A stretch of DNA of 64,000 nt from Streptomyces spinoverrucosus (GTDB lineage: Bacteria; Actinomycetota; Actinomycetes; Streptomycetales; Streptomycetaceae): NCBI RefSeq assembly GCF_015712165.1, contig NZ_JADPZX010000001.1:558001-622000 (forward strand), written 5' to 3'. Both the position numbers and the translations under genes were made by a program. Below, piece by piece: positions 38,158 through 46,793 of the stretch. A model generated the notes under the pieces. The model made no database searches and was not told the origin of the DNA. It was given only the letters and a program-made list of their open reading frames with translations. Position 1 is the first letter of the stretch. The number at the start of each line of letters is the position of its first letter.

Positions 38158-39042
38158 ATGCAGTTCCAGCAGCTCCAGTACTTCGTGGCGGTGGCCGAGA
38201 CCCGGCACTTCACCCGGGCCGCCGATCTGGTCCATGTCGCCCAGCCGTCGCTGTCGCAGCAGATCAAGGCGCTGGAGCGGGAGCTGGGGGCGGATCTCTT
38301 CCTGCGGGCGCGCGGCAACATCACGCTGACGGACGCGGGCGAGGCGCTGCTGCCGCTGGCCCGGCGGATCCTGGCCGACGCGGACACCGCGCGGCACGAG
38401 GTGCAGGAGCTGGTGCAGCTACGGCGGGGTCGGGTGCGGCTGGGGGCCACGCCGAGTCTGTGCACGGGTCTGCTGCCGGATGTGCTGCGGGCCTTCCACG
38501 ACCGCTATCCGGGGATCCAGCTGCTGATCGAGGAGGGCGGCTCGCACGATCTCGTACGGCATCTCGCGCGCGGTGCGCTCGATCTCGCGCTCGTCGTGCT
38601 GCCGCTGCCGACGCCGTCGCCGGCGCTGACGACGGTGGAGTTGCTGCGGGAGGACCTGGTGGTGGTGTCGTCGCCGGAGGCGGCGCGGCCGGGTGAGGGG
38701 CGGCGGACCGTGCGGATCGCGGATCTGGAGGGGGAGCGGCTGGTGATGTTCCGGCACGGGTACGACCTGCGGGAGCTGACGGTCGCGGCGTGTCGCTCCG
38801 CTGGGTTCGAGCCGGATTTCGCGGTGGAGGGTGGGGAGATGGACGCGGTGTTGGGGTTTGTGCGGGCGGGGTTGGGGGTTGCCGTGGTGCCGCGCATGGT
38901 TGCCGCGCGGTCCGGGCGGGGGTTGCGGGTTACGCCGCTGGCCCGGCCCGGACTGGATCGCACGATCGCGCTGGCGCACCGGAGTGATGTTGCTCCGCCT
39001 CGGGCCGCTCGGGAGTTGCAGCGGATGCTTCTTGAGCGGTGA
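38158..39042 (+). CDS. LysR family transcriptional regulator of the sdh region
   Basis: This 294-residue LysR regulator starts MQFQQLQYFVAVAETRHFTR, with the winged helix-turn-helix at about residues 15-40 (TRAADLVHVAQPSLSQQIKALE) and a co-inducer domain with GRVRLGATPSLCTGLLPDVL and ...FVRAGLGVAVVPRM. The effector is unknown; a TCA-cycle intermediate is plausible because the gene is divergent from sdhCAB. A T-N11-A box is close upstream, which fits autorepression. Toward its 3' end local base use becomes unusually G-rich with TTG/GTT codons, unlike neighbouring genes. Confidence 0.9.
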   Translation: MQFQQLQYFVAVAETRHFTRAADLVHVAQPSLSQQIKALERELGADLFLRARGNITLTDAGEALLPLARRILADADTARHEVQELVQLRRGRVRLGATPSLCTGLLPDVLRAFHDRYPGIQLLIEEGGSHDLVRHLARGALDLALVVLPLPTPSPALTTVELLREDLVVVSSPEAARPGEGRRTVRIADLEGERLVMFRHGYDLRELTVAACRSAGFEPDFAVEGGEMDAVLGFVRAGLGVAVVPRMVAARSGRGLRVTPLARPGLDRTIALAHRSDVAPPRAARELQRMLLER

Positions 39043-39128
39043 GGGGAGTTGTGTTCCGGTAGCGCCGTTTCACCAAAAGCGCCGTCGGGGGGTGCGGGTT
39101 TCGTTGTGGCTTGTCGCGCAGTTCCCCG

Positions 39129-39143
39129 CGCCCCTTAGGGGCG
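39129..39143. terminator. Dispersed Streptomyces hairpin motif, terminator
   Basis: CGCCCC-TTA-GGGGCG, preceded by GCGCAGTTCCCCGCGC, is a short hairpin block I recall seeing repeatedly between genes in Streptomyces genomes. It lies six bases before the rmdA stop codon, between two converging genes (lysR and rmdA). Confidence 0.6.
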
Positions 39144-39149
39144 TGCAGC

Positions 39150-41291
39150 CTAAGGCGTTGCGTCGGCCAGGGCCAGTTCGTGGAGGCGCTCCGGGGGGCC
39201 GGGGCGGGCGTAGTACCAGCCCTGGGCCGTGTCGCAGCCGAGTATGCGGAGTTGTTCGGCCTGGGCGCCGGTTTCCACGCCCTCGACCGTGACCGCGAGG
39301 TCGAGGCTGTGGGCCAGGGAGACGATGCCTTCGACGATCTTGAGGTCGACGGGGTCGGCCGGGAACTGCTGCATGCTCTGGGTGAAGGAGCGGTCCAGCT
39401 TGAGGATGCTCACCGGGAGGCGGCGCAGGTTGGCGAGGTTGGAGTAGCCGGTGCCGAAGTCGTCCAGGGCGATGTCGACGCCCATCTCGGCCAGTCGGCG
39501 CAGCGGCTTGAGCAGGTCGTCGTCGGCGCCGATCAGCGCGGACTCGGTGACCTCCAGGCACAGGGCGTCGGGCGCGACACCCTCCGCCTCCAGGATGTCG
39601 ACGGTGTCCTGCACCAGGCCGGGGTGGCTGAGCTGGCACGGGGAGAGGTTGACGTTGATCCGCAAGGGGGCGGTCGTCGTCGCGGCGTAGCGTTCTCGCC
39701 AGTCGCGGGCCTGGCGCACCGACTGCTCCAGGACCCAGCGGCCCAGCGGCACGATCAGCCCGGTGTGTTCGGCGAGCGGGATGAAGCGGTCGGGGCCGAG
39801 GACACCGTGCTGGGGGTGGAGCCAGCGGACCAGGGCCTCGGCGCCGCGCACGCTGCCGTCGCCGAGGTGGACCAGGGGCTGGTACTCGATGAAGAACTCG
39901 CCCCGGTCCAGAGCGGTCGGCAGCGCCGTGGTGAGCCCGTGCCGGGTGATGGCGCGGGCGTCGGCCTCGGCGTCGGCCACCTCGAAGCGGTTACCGCCGG
40001 CCGACTTGGCCCGGTACATGGTGATGTCGGCGCTGCGCAGTACCTCGGCCGCGCTGCGCTCCCCCGCCGCGCCCTCGACGACGCCGATGCTGCCGCGCAC
40101 GGTCAGCTCCCGGCCGTCGACGCTGATCGGGGCGACGAGGGCGTTCATGATCCGGGCGGCGAGTTCGTCGACCTCGCGCGGGGTGTCGGGACCGGTCGTC
40201 AGGGCGACGAACTCGTCGCCGCCGAGGCGGGCGACCATCTCGCCGGGCGCGGTGGCGCAGGCCTGGAGCCGGTCGGCGACCTCGACGAGCAGCCGGTCGC
40301 CGGCCGCGTGGCCGAGGCTGTCGTTGATGGTCTTAAAGCCGTCGAGGTCGAGATAGCACAGGCCGAACCGCTGGCCCTCGCCCGCGCTCAGGACCTTCTC
40401 CAGGCGTTCGAAGAAGAGGGTGCGGTTGGGCAGTCCGGTGAGGGCGTCGTGGGTGGCCTCGTAGCGCAGCCGGAGGTTGAGCAGCCGCCGCTCGGTGGTG
40501 TCCTCCATCAGCGCCAGCTGGTACTGCGGGTTGCCGTCGGGGTCGCGCAGCAGGGAGACGGTGAGGTTGGTCCACAGGACCGTTCCGTCGGGCCGGTAGA
40601 AGGCCTTCTCCACGTGGTAGTGCTCGCGTTCGCCGCGCACCAGCTCCTCGTAGAGCCGCCAGACCTGGGGGGCGTCGTCGGCGTGGGTCCACTCCTGGAC
40701 GTTGCGGCCGCGCACGTTCTGTTCGGAGCCGCCGAACATACGCGTCAGCGCGCCGTTGACCTCCAGGACGTTGCCGTCGAGGTCGGCGATGCCGATGCCT
40801 ATGGCCGCGCCTTCGAACACCGCGCGGAAGCGGGCTTCGCTGGCGTGCAGCGCCTGCGCCACCACGCCCTGGGCGCGCAGCGCGGCCTGCGCGATGGACT
40901 CCTGCTCGGCCAGGGTGCGCTCGCGCAGCGCCTGGGCGAACCCGGCGGCCATGGCGTGCTGCAGCCGTGCCGACCGGGCCCGCAGGTCCTCCTGGGGGCC
41001 GTCGTCGCCGCAGTAGAGCACCAGGTAGGCGTCGACGCAGTCCAGGGCCCGGCTGAGCGCCTCCGGATCAGTGCAGTGCGTGTCGACCAGGGCGGCGCCG
41101 ACCGCGCGGCCCTCGGCCGAGTCGAAGGTCCGGGCGCGCAGCGCCGCGCTCAGCCTCCGGGCCAGCGGCAGCAGTTGTTCCTCGAACTCCGGTCTGGTCA
41201 GCGACGTGGAAGTGGCCGGATAGACCGCCCGGCTCCAGATCGTCGCGAACCGCCGCAGTCTGTCCTCCGGCCCGTCCGGCTCCGCGATCAC
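39150..41291 (-). CDS. rmdA: PAS-GGDEF-EAL cyclic-di-GMP turnover protein, RmdA-like
   Basis: This 713-residue protein has about 150 N-terminal residues without a known domain, a PAS domain (about 150-265; SEARFRAVFEGAAIGIGIAD), a GGDEF domain with the active-site motif RLGGDEF at 355-361, and an EAL domain with GAEALVRW at 483-490, NVNLSP and LDDFGTGYSNLANL. It has no membrane segment. Domain order, length and location match S. coelicolor RmdA, which was reported to act as a phosphodiesterase influencing aerial hyphae. Both catalytic signatures look intact here, so synthase activity cannot be excluded. Coupled to the upstream methyltransferase by a four-base overlap. Confidence 0.9.
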   Translation of the reverse strand: MIAEPDGPEDRLRRFATIWSRAVYPATSTSLTRPEFEEQLLPLARRLSAALRARTFDSAEGRAVGAALVDTHCTDPEALSRALDCVDAYLVLYCGDDGPQEDLRARSARLQHAMAAGFAQALRERTLAEQESIAQAALRAQGVVAQALHASEARFRAVFEGAAIGIGIADLDGNVLEVNGALTRMFGGSEQNVRGRNVQEWTHADDAPQVWRLYEELVRGEREHYHVEKAFYRPDGTVLWTNLTVSLLRDPDGNPQYQLALMEDTTERRLLNLRLRYEATHDALTGLPNRTLFFERLEKVLSAGEGQRFGLCYLDLDGFKTINDSLGHAAGDRLLVEVADRLQACATAPGEMVARLGGDEFVALTTGPDTPREVDELAARIMNALVAPISVDGRELTVRGSIGVVEGAAGERSAAEVLRSADITMYRAKSAGGNRFEVADAEADARAITRHGLTTALPTALDRGEFFIEYQPLVHLGDGSVRGAEALVRWLHPQHGVLGPDRFIPLAEHTGLIVPLGRWVLEQSVRQARDWRERYAATTTAPLRINVNLSPCQLSHPGLVQDTVDILEAEGVAPDALCLEVTESALIGADDDLLKPLRRLAEMGVDIALDDFGTGYSNLANLRRLPVSILKLDRSFTQSMQQFPADPVDLKIVEGIVSLAHSLDLAVTVEGVETGAQAEQLRILGCDTAQGWYYARPGPPERLHELALADATP

Positions 41292-42100
41292 GCCGTCATC
41301 CCCACGCCCGCGAAACCGGAGAAGGCATACGGATCCTCGTCCTCCGGCGCGGTGTCCGGCCGCCAGACGGGCATCGGCACCAGTCCCGGTTCCACCATGT
41401 CGTACCCCTCGAAGAACCGCGCGATCTCCTCGCGCGAGCGCATGATCAGCGGGTTGCGGAGGTCCTTGTATACGTCGACCGCGCCACCCGCCCGCTCGGG
41501 TGGCAGCGGGATTCCCTCGTACGAGGCATGCGTCAGAACCAGCATGCTGCCGGGCGCCAGTGCGTCGCTCAGTTGAGCCACCGCCCCGTACGGGTCGTCC
41601 ACGTCCTCCACGAAGTGCAGTATGGCAACCAGCAGCAGCGCCACCGGCCGCTTCAGGTCGATCAGTTGCTCCACCTGCGGGTCGGACAGGATGTCCTGGG
41701 GCTTGCGCAGATCGGCCGCGACCACGCCCGCGTCCTCGTTGCCTTCGAGAACTGCCTGGCTGTGCGCGACGGCGACCGGGTCGTGGTCGACGTAGACCAC
41801 CCGCGCGCCGGGGCTGGCCGTCTGGGCCACCTCGTGGACGTTTCCGTACGTGGGGATACCCGAACCGATGTCCAGGAACTGCGTGATGCCCTCGCCGGCC
41901 GCGTAGCGCACCGCGCGGCGCATGAACGCCCGGTTCGCCTGCATGATCTTCGGCAGTCCCGGCATGAACTCCATCGCCCTGCGGGCCGCCTCCCGGTCGA
42001 CCTCGAAGTTGTGCGAACCGCCCAGGTAGTAGTCGTAGATCCGCGCGACACTCGGCACCGAGATGTCGATGCTCCGTGGGGCCCAGGCGGGACGCTCCAT
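41288..42100 (-). CDS. SAM-dependent methyltransferase, DUF574 (PF04672) family
   Basis: This 270-residue protein opens with the Streptomyces-specific DUF574 sequence: VARIYDYYLGGSHNFEVDRE and RAFMRRAVRYAAGEG, then the SAM motif FLDIGSGIPTYGNVHEVAQ and VVYVDHDPVAVAHSQAVL. The YDYYLGG and NFEVDR motifs are diagnostic. Streptomyces encode many paralogues, with unknown substrates. Its stop codon lies within the start of rmdA (ATGA), so it shares an operon with a c-di-GMP enzyme, suggesting a developmental link. Confidence 0.88.
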   Translation of the reverse strand: MERPAWAPRSIDISVPSVARIYDYYLGGSHNFEVDREAARRAMEFMPGLPKIMQANRAFMRRAVRYAAGEGITQFLDIGSGIPTYGNVHEVAQTASPGARVVYVDHDPVAVAHSQAVLEGNEDAGVVAADLRKPQDILSDPQVEQLIDLKRPVALLLVAILHFVEDVDDPYGAVAQLSDALAPGSMLVLTHASYEGIPLPPERAGGAVDVYKDLRNPLIMRSREEIARFFEGYDMVEPGLVPMPVWRPDTAPEDEDPYAFSGFAGVGMTA

Positions 42101-42251
42101 CTATCTCTCCGAAGGCGTAGGCGATCCGGTGTTCGAGCAGAGGCTACTGATCGCCCGCCAATGGAGCGAGCGGAACCGGAAATTGACCGTCCGTTCCCGG
42201 TCACTGCCTGCGGCACGTGCCGAATCGACGACGCCCGGTGAATGGACGCGA

Positions 42252-42293
42252 AGCGGTCCGCATCCCACGCGCTGGCGTGAGATGCGGACCGCT
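42252..42293. terminator. Two-part hairpin terminator, 13-bp plus 5-bp stem
   Basis: AGCGGTCCGCATC (42252-42264) pairs exactly with GATGCGGACCGCT (42281-42293), and inside it CACGC-GCTG-GCGTG continues the stem past a single mismatch. It lies 45 bp after the lipoprotein stop codon and ends transcription of that gene. Confidence 0.85.
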
Positions 42294-42338
42294 GGGTCGT
42301 GCGCCGGGCCCTGGAACCGGGGGAGGTCCTCTGTGCCG

Positions 42339-43331
42339 TTACTCTCCGGACGCGCCGACCGGCTTGCCGTCGGGCCGAATGGCGAACCAAGTGCCGCCCA
42401 CGCCCTGACCGTTGGTGTCACCGGGCTTCTTGTCGCCGGCGAAGGTGTAGATCGGAATGCAGTCGATGGTCTGCTGCTTGATCCCGTCGGGACGGTCGAA
42501 GACGACGTAACCCCGGTTGGGCGTGGAGCCCTGCAGGTCGATGCCCTTGGTGTCCTTCTCGTCGACCGGCGCGACGACGGGCCACTTCTCCAGGCACTCG
42601 CCGGTGCACGCGGTCTTCATCGGCCACTGCGAGTCCTTCATGAAGCGGTAGACCGTGTGGCCGTTCTTGTCGATGACGATCTCGCCGAGCTCAGGGTCGT
42701 TACGGGTGGACAGTCCGGGCAGGTCCTCCGCGGAGGCCGAGGCCTTCTTGCCGTCCGGGGCCAGCGCGTACCAAGTGCCGCCCACACCCTGGCCCTTGGT
42801 GTCACCAGGGTTGACGTCCTTGGCATAGCGGTACGCCGGCCAGCCGCCGATGGTCAGCTGCTTGGTGCCGTCGGGGCGGGTGACCTCGCCGAGCTGCGAC
42901 TCGTCGATGCCCTCGCCCGCGGTGGCGTCGCCCGCGGGGACGGGCGGCCAGGCGGTCGCGCAGTCGCCCTCGCAGTTGGTCTTGGGCGGTTCGGCCGTGT
43001 CCTGGTCGAACCGGTAGAGGGTACGGCCGGCACTGTCGGTCAGCACCTGCCCGAGTTCCGTGTTGGCCGCGACCGACAACTTGCCCGCGGGGGCGGCCTG
43101 TCCTGCGGCGTTCTGCTCGTCCGTCGCCGCACCCGCGCCGGTTCCGGTGCCCGTGCCCGTACCGGCGCCGGTGCCGAGTCCCGTGCCTCCGTCGTATCCG
43201 CCGGCCGGGGCCGTCGCGCCCACGTTCTGACTGGCCGACTGCGGTCCACTTTCCTGACCGCACGCCGTCGTCAGCGCCAGTACGGCCGCGGCGCTCGCCA
43301 CGAGCGAGGCGCTCCGCCAGGAGGTCTTCAT
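42339..43331 (-). CDS. SCO0930-family repeat lipoprotein
   Basis: This 330-residue lipoprotein has a signal peptide ending LALTTAC (lipidated Cys24), a Gly/Thr-rich linker (GTGAGTGTGTGTGAGA) and four copies of the lipoprotein repeat of COG4315/PF03640 type. Two pairs recur: GRTLYRFDQDT followed by CEGDCATAWPPV, and GHTVYRFMKDS followed by CTGECLEKWPVV; each pair ends with a WYALAPDGK/WFAIRPDGK block. The paired Cys could form disulfides or ligate copper or haem. The start follows GGGGAG. It is anchored outside the membrane; function is unknown. Confidence 0.9.
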   Translation of the reverse strand: MKTSWRSASLVASAAAVLALTTACGQESGPQSASQNVGATAPAGGYDGGTGLGTGAGTGTGTGTGAGAATDEQNAAGQAAPAGKLSVAANTELGQVLTDSAGRTLYRFDQDTAEPPKTNCEGDCATAWPPVPAGDATAGEGIDESQLGEVTRPDGTKQLTIGGWPAYRYAKDVNPGDTKGQGVGGTWYALAPDGKKASASAEDLPGLSTRNDPELGEIVIDKNGHTVYRFMKDSQWPMKTACTGECLEKWPVVAPVDEKDTKGIDLQGSTPNRGYVVFDRPDGIKQQTIDCIPIYTFAGDKKPGDTNGQGVGGTWFAIRPDGKPVGASGE

Positions 43332-43600
43332 CGTCAACTCCCCGATCATCACAAGGATATTGCAGCGCCCTGCTGTGCCGCCGCACGACAATGGGTACGA
43401 ACGCGGACGCCGGTTGTGTTCAACCGGATCGGAGATTTCTTTCCGGAACCTGTGATCGGGCCTGTGGCCGCAGCCCGTGGCCCGTGGCCCGGCGCAGGGC
43501 CGGCCGCCGATCAAACCCGACTGCGCCCATTTCCCCCGTTCGGGGCAATCCCCCGCCGCCCGGGCGTGTGGCGGTCCGAAAAGCCTCATGATCTCGAAGC

Positions 43601-44212
43601 GTGCATGGTTCCGAACCGATCCAATCGCGCGTCGGCGTACGGCTGTTGGTCCTGGTGACACTCACCGCGGCGCTCGTCGGCGCCCCGGTCGGTGCGGCGG
43701 TGGCCGACTCCTGTGCGTACGCGTCGACCGGACCGGGCGGCGCGGAGGCGGTGGCGGTCGCGGGGAGCCGGACGTGGCCCACTCCCCCGACGTGCCCCAG
43801 CCCCACCCCCACGCCCAGTCCGACGCCGACGCCGACACCGAAGCCACCCCCGAAACCGACCCCGCCACCACCGCCGCCACCCCCGCCGAAGCCCGCGCCC
43901 CCGCCGAAGCCGACGCCCACTCAGCGGCCCGAGCCACCACCCCGGCCCGCACCGCCGCCACCGGCTCCGGCACCGCCACCGGCACCGGCGCCCCCGCCAC
44001 CCCCGCCGCCGACCCCGACCCCCACGCCGTCACCGGCGCCGTCACCGTCGGCCAAGCCCACCCCGCGTCCGACCGTGACGCCGGTGAACTACCCGCGCTA
44101 CCGCACCCCGCCGCGCAACCGGCCGTCGCAGGGCGGTCAGTCGCCGGTCACCTACGTCCTGCTCATCACCGTGCCCGCGCTGCTCGCCGTCGCCGCGCTG
44201 CGCCCGCGCTGA
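43601..44212 (+). CDS. Proline-rich secreted protein with C-terminal anchor
   Basis: This 203-residue protein starts at GTG, has a signal peptide (LLVLVTLTAALVGAPVGAAVA) and then a proline-rich tract, residues about 60-165, with PTPTPTPKPP and PPPPPPPPPKPAPP type runs. It ends with VTYVLLITVPALLAVAAL, a C-terminal membrane helix, and RPR. This matches a wall-spanning stalk or anchor. The top strand is nearly all C-rich (runs of C separated by A, G or T) over about 43790-44050. No LPxTG-type sorting motif is seen. It is not assigned to a family. Confidence 0.7.
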   Translation: MHGSEPIQSRVGVRLLVLVTLTAALVGAPVGAAVADSCAYASTGPGGAEAVAVAGSRTWPTPPTCPSPTPTPSPTPTPTPKPPPKPTPPPPPPPPPKPAPPPKPTPTQRPEPPPRPAPPPPAPAPPPAPAPPPPPPPTPTPTPSPAPSPSAKPTPRPTVTPVNYPRYRTPPRNRPSQGGQSPVTYVLLITVPALLAVAALRPR

Positions 44213-44228
44213 CCCCTGGAGGCATCCG

Positions 44229-44993
44229 TTGCCGGAATGGCTTGTTCTCACCCTCGCGATGCTGGCCGCCTGCGCCCTGGTGGTCCTCATCACCCTGCTA
44301 CGGCACCGTGCGGCGTCCGAGGACGAGGATCCCTCCGAGACCCCGGACGTCATCGAGTACATGACGATGTGGATCGGCGTGGTGTACGCCATCGTGCTCG
44401 GCCTGGCCATCGCCGGGGTCTGGGAGGCGCGCAGCGTCGCCCAGGACCACGTGCGGGCGGAGGCCCAGGCGCTGCACGAGATCACGGAACGGGTCCGGGT
44501 CTATCCACCCGAGGTACGTGAGCGCATTCGGGAGGATGTCAACACCTATGTCGGACACGTCGTCAGCACCGAGTGGAAGGCGATGGCCGACGAGGGCAAG
44601 GTCACCGAGCGCGGCACCGAGCTGCTGGACCAGGTGCGCGCGAGCGTCACGGACTACGAGCCGAGGAGCGACTTCGAGGCCCAGGCCTACCAGCCGCTCA
44701 TCGACCAGGTGGCGGAGGCGGACCGGGCACGCCATGCGCGCGCGGACTCGACCGAGCCGACCATGCCGGGTGTGGTGTGGTTCGGACTCATCGCCGGGGC
44801 CGTGGTCACCGTCGGGATGATTCTCGCCCTGCAGATCCGGCGCACCCCGCGCGAACTGGTCCTCGCCGTGCTGTTCTCCGCGCTGATCGCCTTCCTGCTC
44901 TTCCTGATCTGGGACTTCGACTCGCCCTACAGCCGCGGTGTCACGGCTTCGTACGAGCCGTTCCTGGATCTCTTCCCGGACGCCAAGGGCTGA
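44229..44993 (+). CDS. DUF4239 membrane protein
   Basis: This 254-residue protein has four predicted transmembrane helices: about residues 4-24 (WLVLTLAMLAACALVVLITL), 45-66 (MTMWIGVVYAIVLGLAIAGV), 182-203 and 209-229. A long helical cytoplasmic segment between the pairs includes HEITERVRVYPPEVRERIREDV. The family is bestrophin-like in hydropathy, but its transport activity is unknown. The start is TTG, eight bases after GGAGG, so unusual but well placed. Codon use matches neighbours. Confidence 0.85.
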   Translation: MPEWLVLTLAMLAACALVVLITLLRHRAASEDEDPSETPDVIEYMTMWIGVVYAIVLGLAIAGVWEARSVAQDHVRAEAQALHEITERVRVYPPEVRERIREDVNTYVGHVVSTEWKAMADEGKVTERGTELLDQVRASVTDYEPRSDFEAQAYQPLIDQVAEADRARHARADSTEPTMPGVVWFGLIAGAVVTVGMILALQIRRTPRELVLAVLFSALIAFLLFLIWDFDSPYSRGVTASYEPFLDLFPDAKG

Positions 44994-45202
44994 CCGGGTC
45001 CCGCAGGCAACGGCTGACGCCCGCTCAGCACGGGCCGCCGGGGGAGGCACGGCACGCCGCCGCCGTACCCCGAGCGGCCCACACGGTTGCCCCGTTCGCA
45101 CGACTGCGATCGCGCGCACGCCCAGCCGTTCCTAGCGTGGCGGTCATGCGTCGTAGTTGTGACACCTGTTGGCAGGAGGAGAACCTCTTCAACGCCACCA
45201 TG

Positions 45203-45239
45203 CGTCGGCCCCGGATCCTCCTGGGGTCCGGGGCCGACG
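45203..45239. terminator. 13-bp perfect stem terminator
   Basis: CGTCGGCCCCGGA (45203-45215) pairs exactly with TCCGGGGCCGACG (45227-45239) around an 11-nt loop. It separates the DUF4239 gene from the converging secreted protein gene. Confidence 0.85.
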
Positions 45240-45279
45240 CCCGTACGTGCGATCGGGTCTCCAGGCGCGGGGCGGCGCG

Positions 45280-45765
45280 TCAGATGCGCTTCTCGGAGCG
45301 GCGGCGCATCCAGAACACGCCGCCACCGATGACGGCCGCGGCGACGAGGCCCCCGCCGATGGCCATGTCGGTCGGCGTCGCCCCGGTGGAGCTGCTGCCG
45401 CCCAGACCGCCCCGGACACCGCCGATGACGGTGAAGGCGTTCGGACGGGTCAGCCTGCGGCCCGAGCAGAAGACGGTGATGTTGTAGGTGCCGGGGCTGG
45501 CGTCGCTGTAGATGGTCGTCTGGGCTCTCGAGGTCTGGTTGGCACCGTTGATCGGCGACAGCGTGGCTGTGCGGAAGGCCTCGGAGTTCACGGTTCCGCC
45601 CCGCGGGCAGCCGTCGACGGTGATCGTCATCTGGCCACCGCGGGCGATGACGCTGGGCAGGGCGACGATATTGCTCGGGGTGTCCCCCGCGACGGCCGCC
45701 GGGGCCGCGACCCCGACTACGGCGGCCACCGCGGCGGAGACCGCCAGGGCACGAGAGTTTCGCAT
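45280..45765 (-). CDS. Small secreted protein with C-terminal membrane anchor
   Basis: This 161-residue protein has a signal peptide (RALAVSAAVAAVVGVAAPAAVA), an Ig-like beta domain of about 90 residues with two cysteines (TITVDGCPRGG and NITVFCSGRR) likely forming a disulfide, and a Gly/Ser/Thr linker (GGSSSTGATPTD) followed by a membrane helix (MAIGGGLVAAAVIGGGVFWM) and a basic tail RRRSEKRI. That C-terminus has the hydrophobic-plus-basic layout of sortase substrates but no LPxTG or LAxTG motif. A class F sortase gene lies divergent 334 bp away. RBS GCGGAGG precedes the ATG. Confidence 0.8.
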   Translation of the reverse strand: MRNSRALAVSAAVAAVVGVAAPAAVAGDTPSNIVALPSVIARGGQMTITVDGCPRGGTVNSEAFRTATLSPINGANQTSRAQTTIYSDASPGTYNITVFCSGRRLTRPNAFTVIGGVRGGLGGSSSTGATPTDMAIGGGLVAAAVIGGGVFWMRRRSEKRI

Positions 45766-46099
45766 GTCATCCTCCGCGGAAGACGCCCCGGGGCCCGTCC
45801 CCGGTCGATCGGCGAGAAAGCGTCTCCCAGCAAAACCCTCAGTTGCGGTGCGAAAACTCGCATGTCGGCGATAGTCCGTCCTGGTGAGGCAACACGCCGG
45901 GGGAAAACCACACGATCACATATCGCCGCAGGTCACGGACCGTCAGAAAAATCCTGCGCGCGGCAACTCGGATGGCGCACCACCCTTGGCCGGGACCACC
46001 CATTCGTATCTCTCCCGTCGCCGGTTTCCCGCCGGGGACTTAGCGTTCTCCCGTGCGCTGAATGACGTGGCGACGGCCGCGTCGAGAGGGGATGACACC
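45766..46099. other. Divergent 334-bp region between secreted protein and sortase
   Basis: Ribosome sites at both ends (GCGGAGG and GAGAGGGG) and a possible -10 TTAGCGT near 46040 for the sortase are visible. No clear operator or RNA gene is seen. Confidence 0.5.
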
Positions 46100-46762
46100 A
46101 TGTACTTCTCCGAAATGGAGGAAGAGGAGGAGCCGCGGCGGAGGCGTGCCCCATGGGGCGTGATAGCGCTTGTTCTGCTGACCGGACTCGCGCTCATTCG
46201 AAATGGCTCGGGTGAGTTCGACGTGGGCCCGCCGCAGCCCGCGTCGGCTGCGGCCGTGGACAGCCGCGCAACTCCGGACACCTTCACGAACACCCCGTCG
46301 GCGCTGCCGTACTCCCTGCCCGGCTGGATAAGGATTCCGGCGATCCAGGTCGACGCGCCCGTCACGCCCGTCGGCCTGGACGCGGCGGGCTGGGTGGACG
46401 CGCCGCCCCCCGAGGACCCCAATCTGGCGGGCTGGTTCACCGGTGCCGTGTCCCCCGGCGAAAAGGGCACCGCCGTGGTCGTCGGCCATGTCGACAACCT
46501 GCAGGGGCCCGCCGTGTTCTACGGCCTTGGCGGGCTGAGGCGCGGAAACCGGGTCGAGGTGGTACGGCAGGACCAGAAGACGGCCGTTTTCGAGATTTAC
46601 GGCGTCGAGGTTTTCGCGAAGGAGAATTTCCCCGGCGACCGTGTCTACGGTTCCAAGGGCGTCCCGGAACTGCGGGTCATCACCTGCGGCGGTGGTTTCT
46701 CCAAGCAGAACGGATACGAGGGGAACGTCGTCGTCTTCGCCCGCCTGGTCGAGGTCCGCTGA
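46100..46762 (+). CDS. Class F sortase
   Basis: This 220-residue membrane-anchored cysteine transpeptidase has an acidic N-terminus (MYFSEMEEEEEPRRRR), one membrane helix (about 19-33) and a catalytic domain with His130 in AVVVGHVDNLQG and Cys196 in RVITCGGGF. The VGLDAAGWVDAPPPEDPNLAGWF block is the class F hallmark. The catalytic Arg is not obvious; Arg215 near the C-terminus is the nearest candidate. It would anchor surface proteins to peptidoglycan or act as a proteolytic relative. The start at 46100 follows GAGAGGGG. Confidence 0.9.
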   Translation: MYFSEMEEEEEPRRRRAPWGVIALVLLTGLALIRNGSGEFDVGPPQPASAAAVDSRATPDTFTNTPSALPYSLPGWIRIPAIQVDAPVTPVGLDAAGWVDAPPPEDPNLAGWFTGAVSPGEKGTAVVVGHVDNLQGPAVFYGLGGLRRGNRVEVVRQDQKTAVFEIYGVEVFAKENFPGDRVYGSKGVPELRVITCGGGFSKQNGYEGNVVVFARLVEVR

Positions 46763-46793
46763 GCGTGCCCCGACCGGGCGGTCGGCCGCCGGG

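Noticed and set aside
43692..44364. Arg/Pro-rich alternative frames across the proline-rich gene
   Set aside because: They have no signal peptide or ribosome site and arise from the C-rich composition; the 43601 frame has a signal peptide and anchor.
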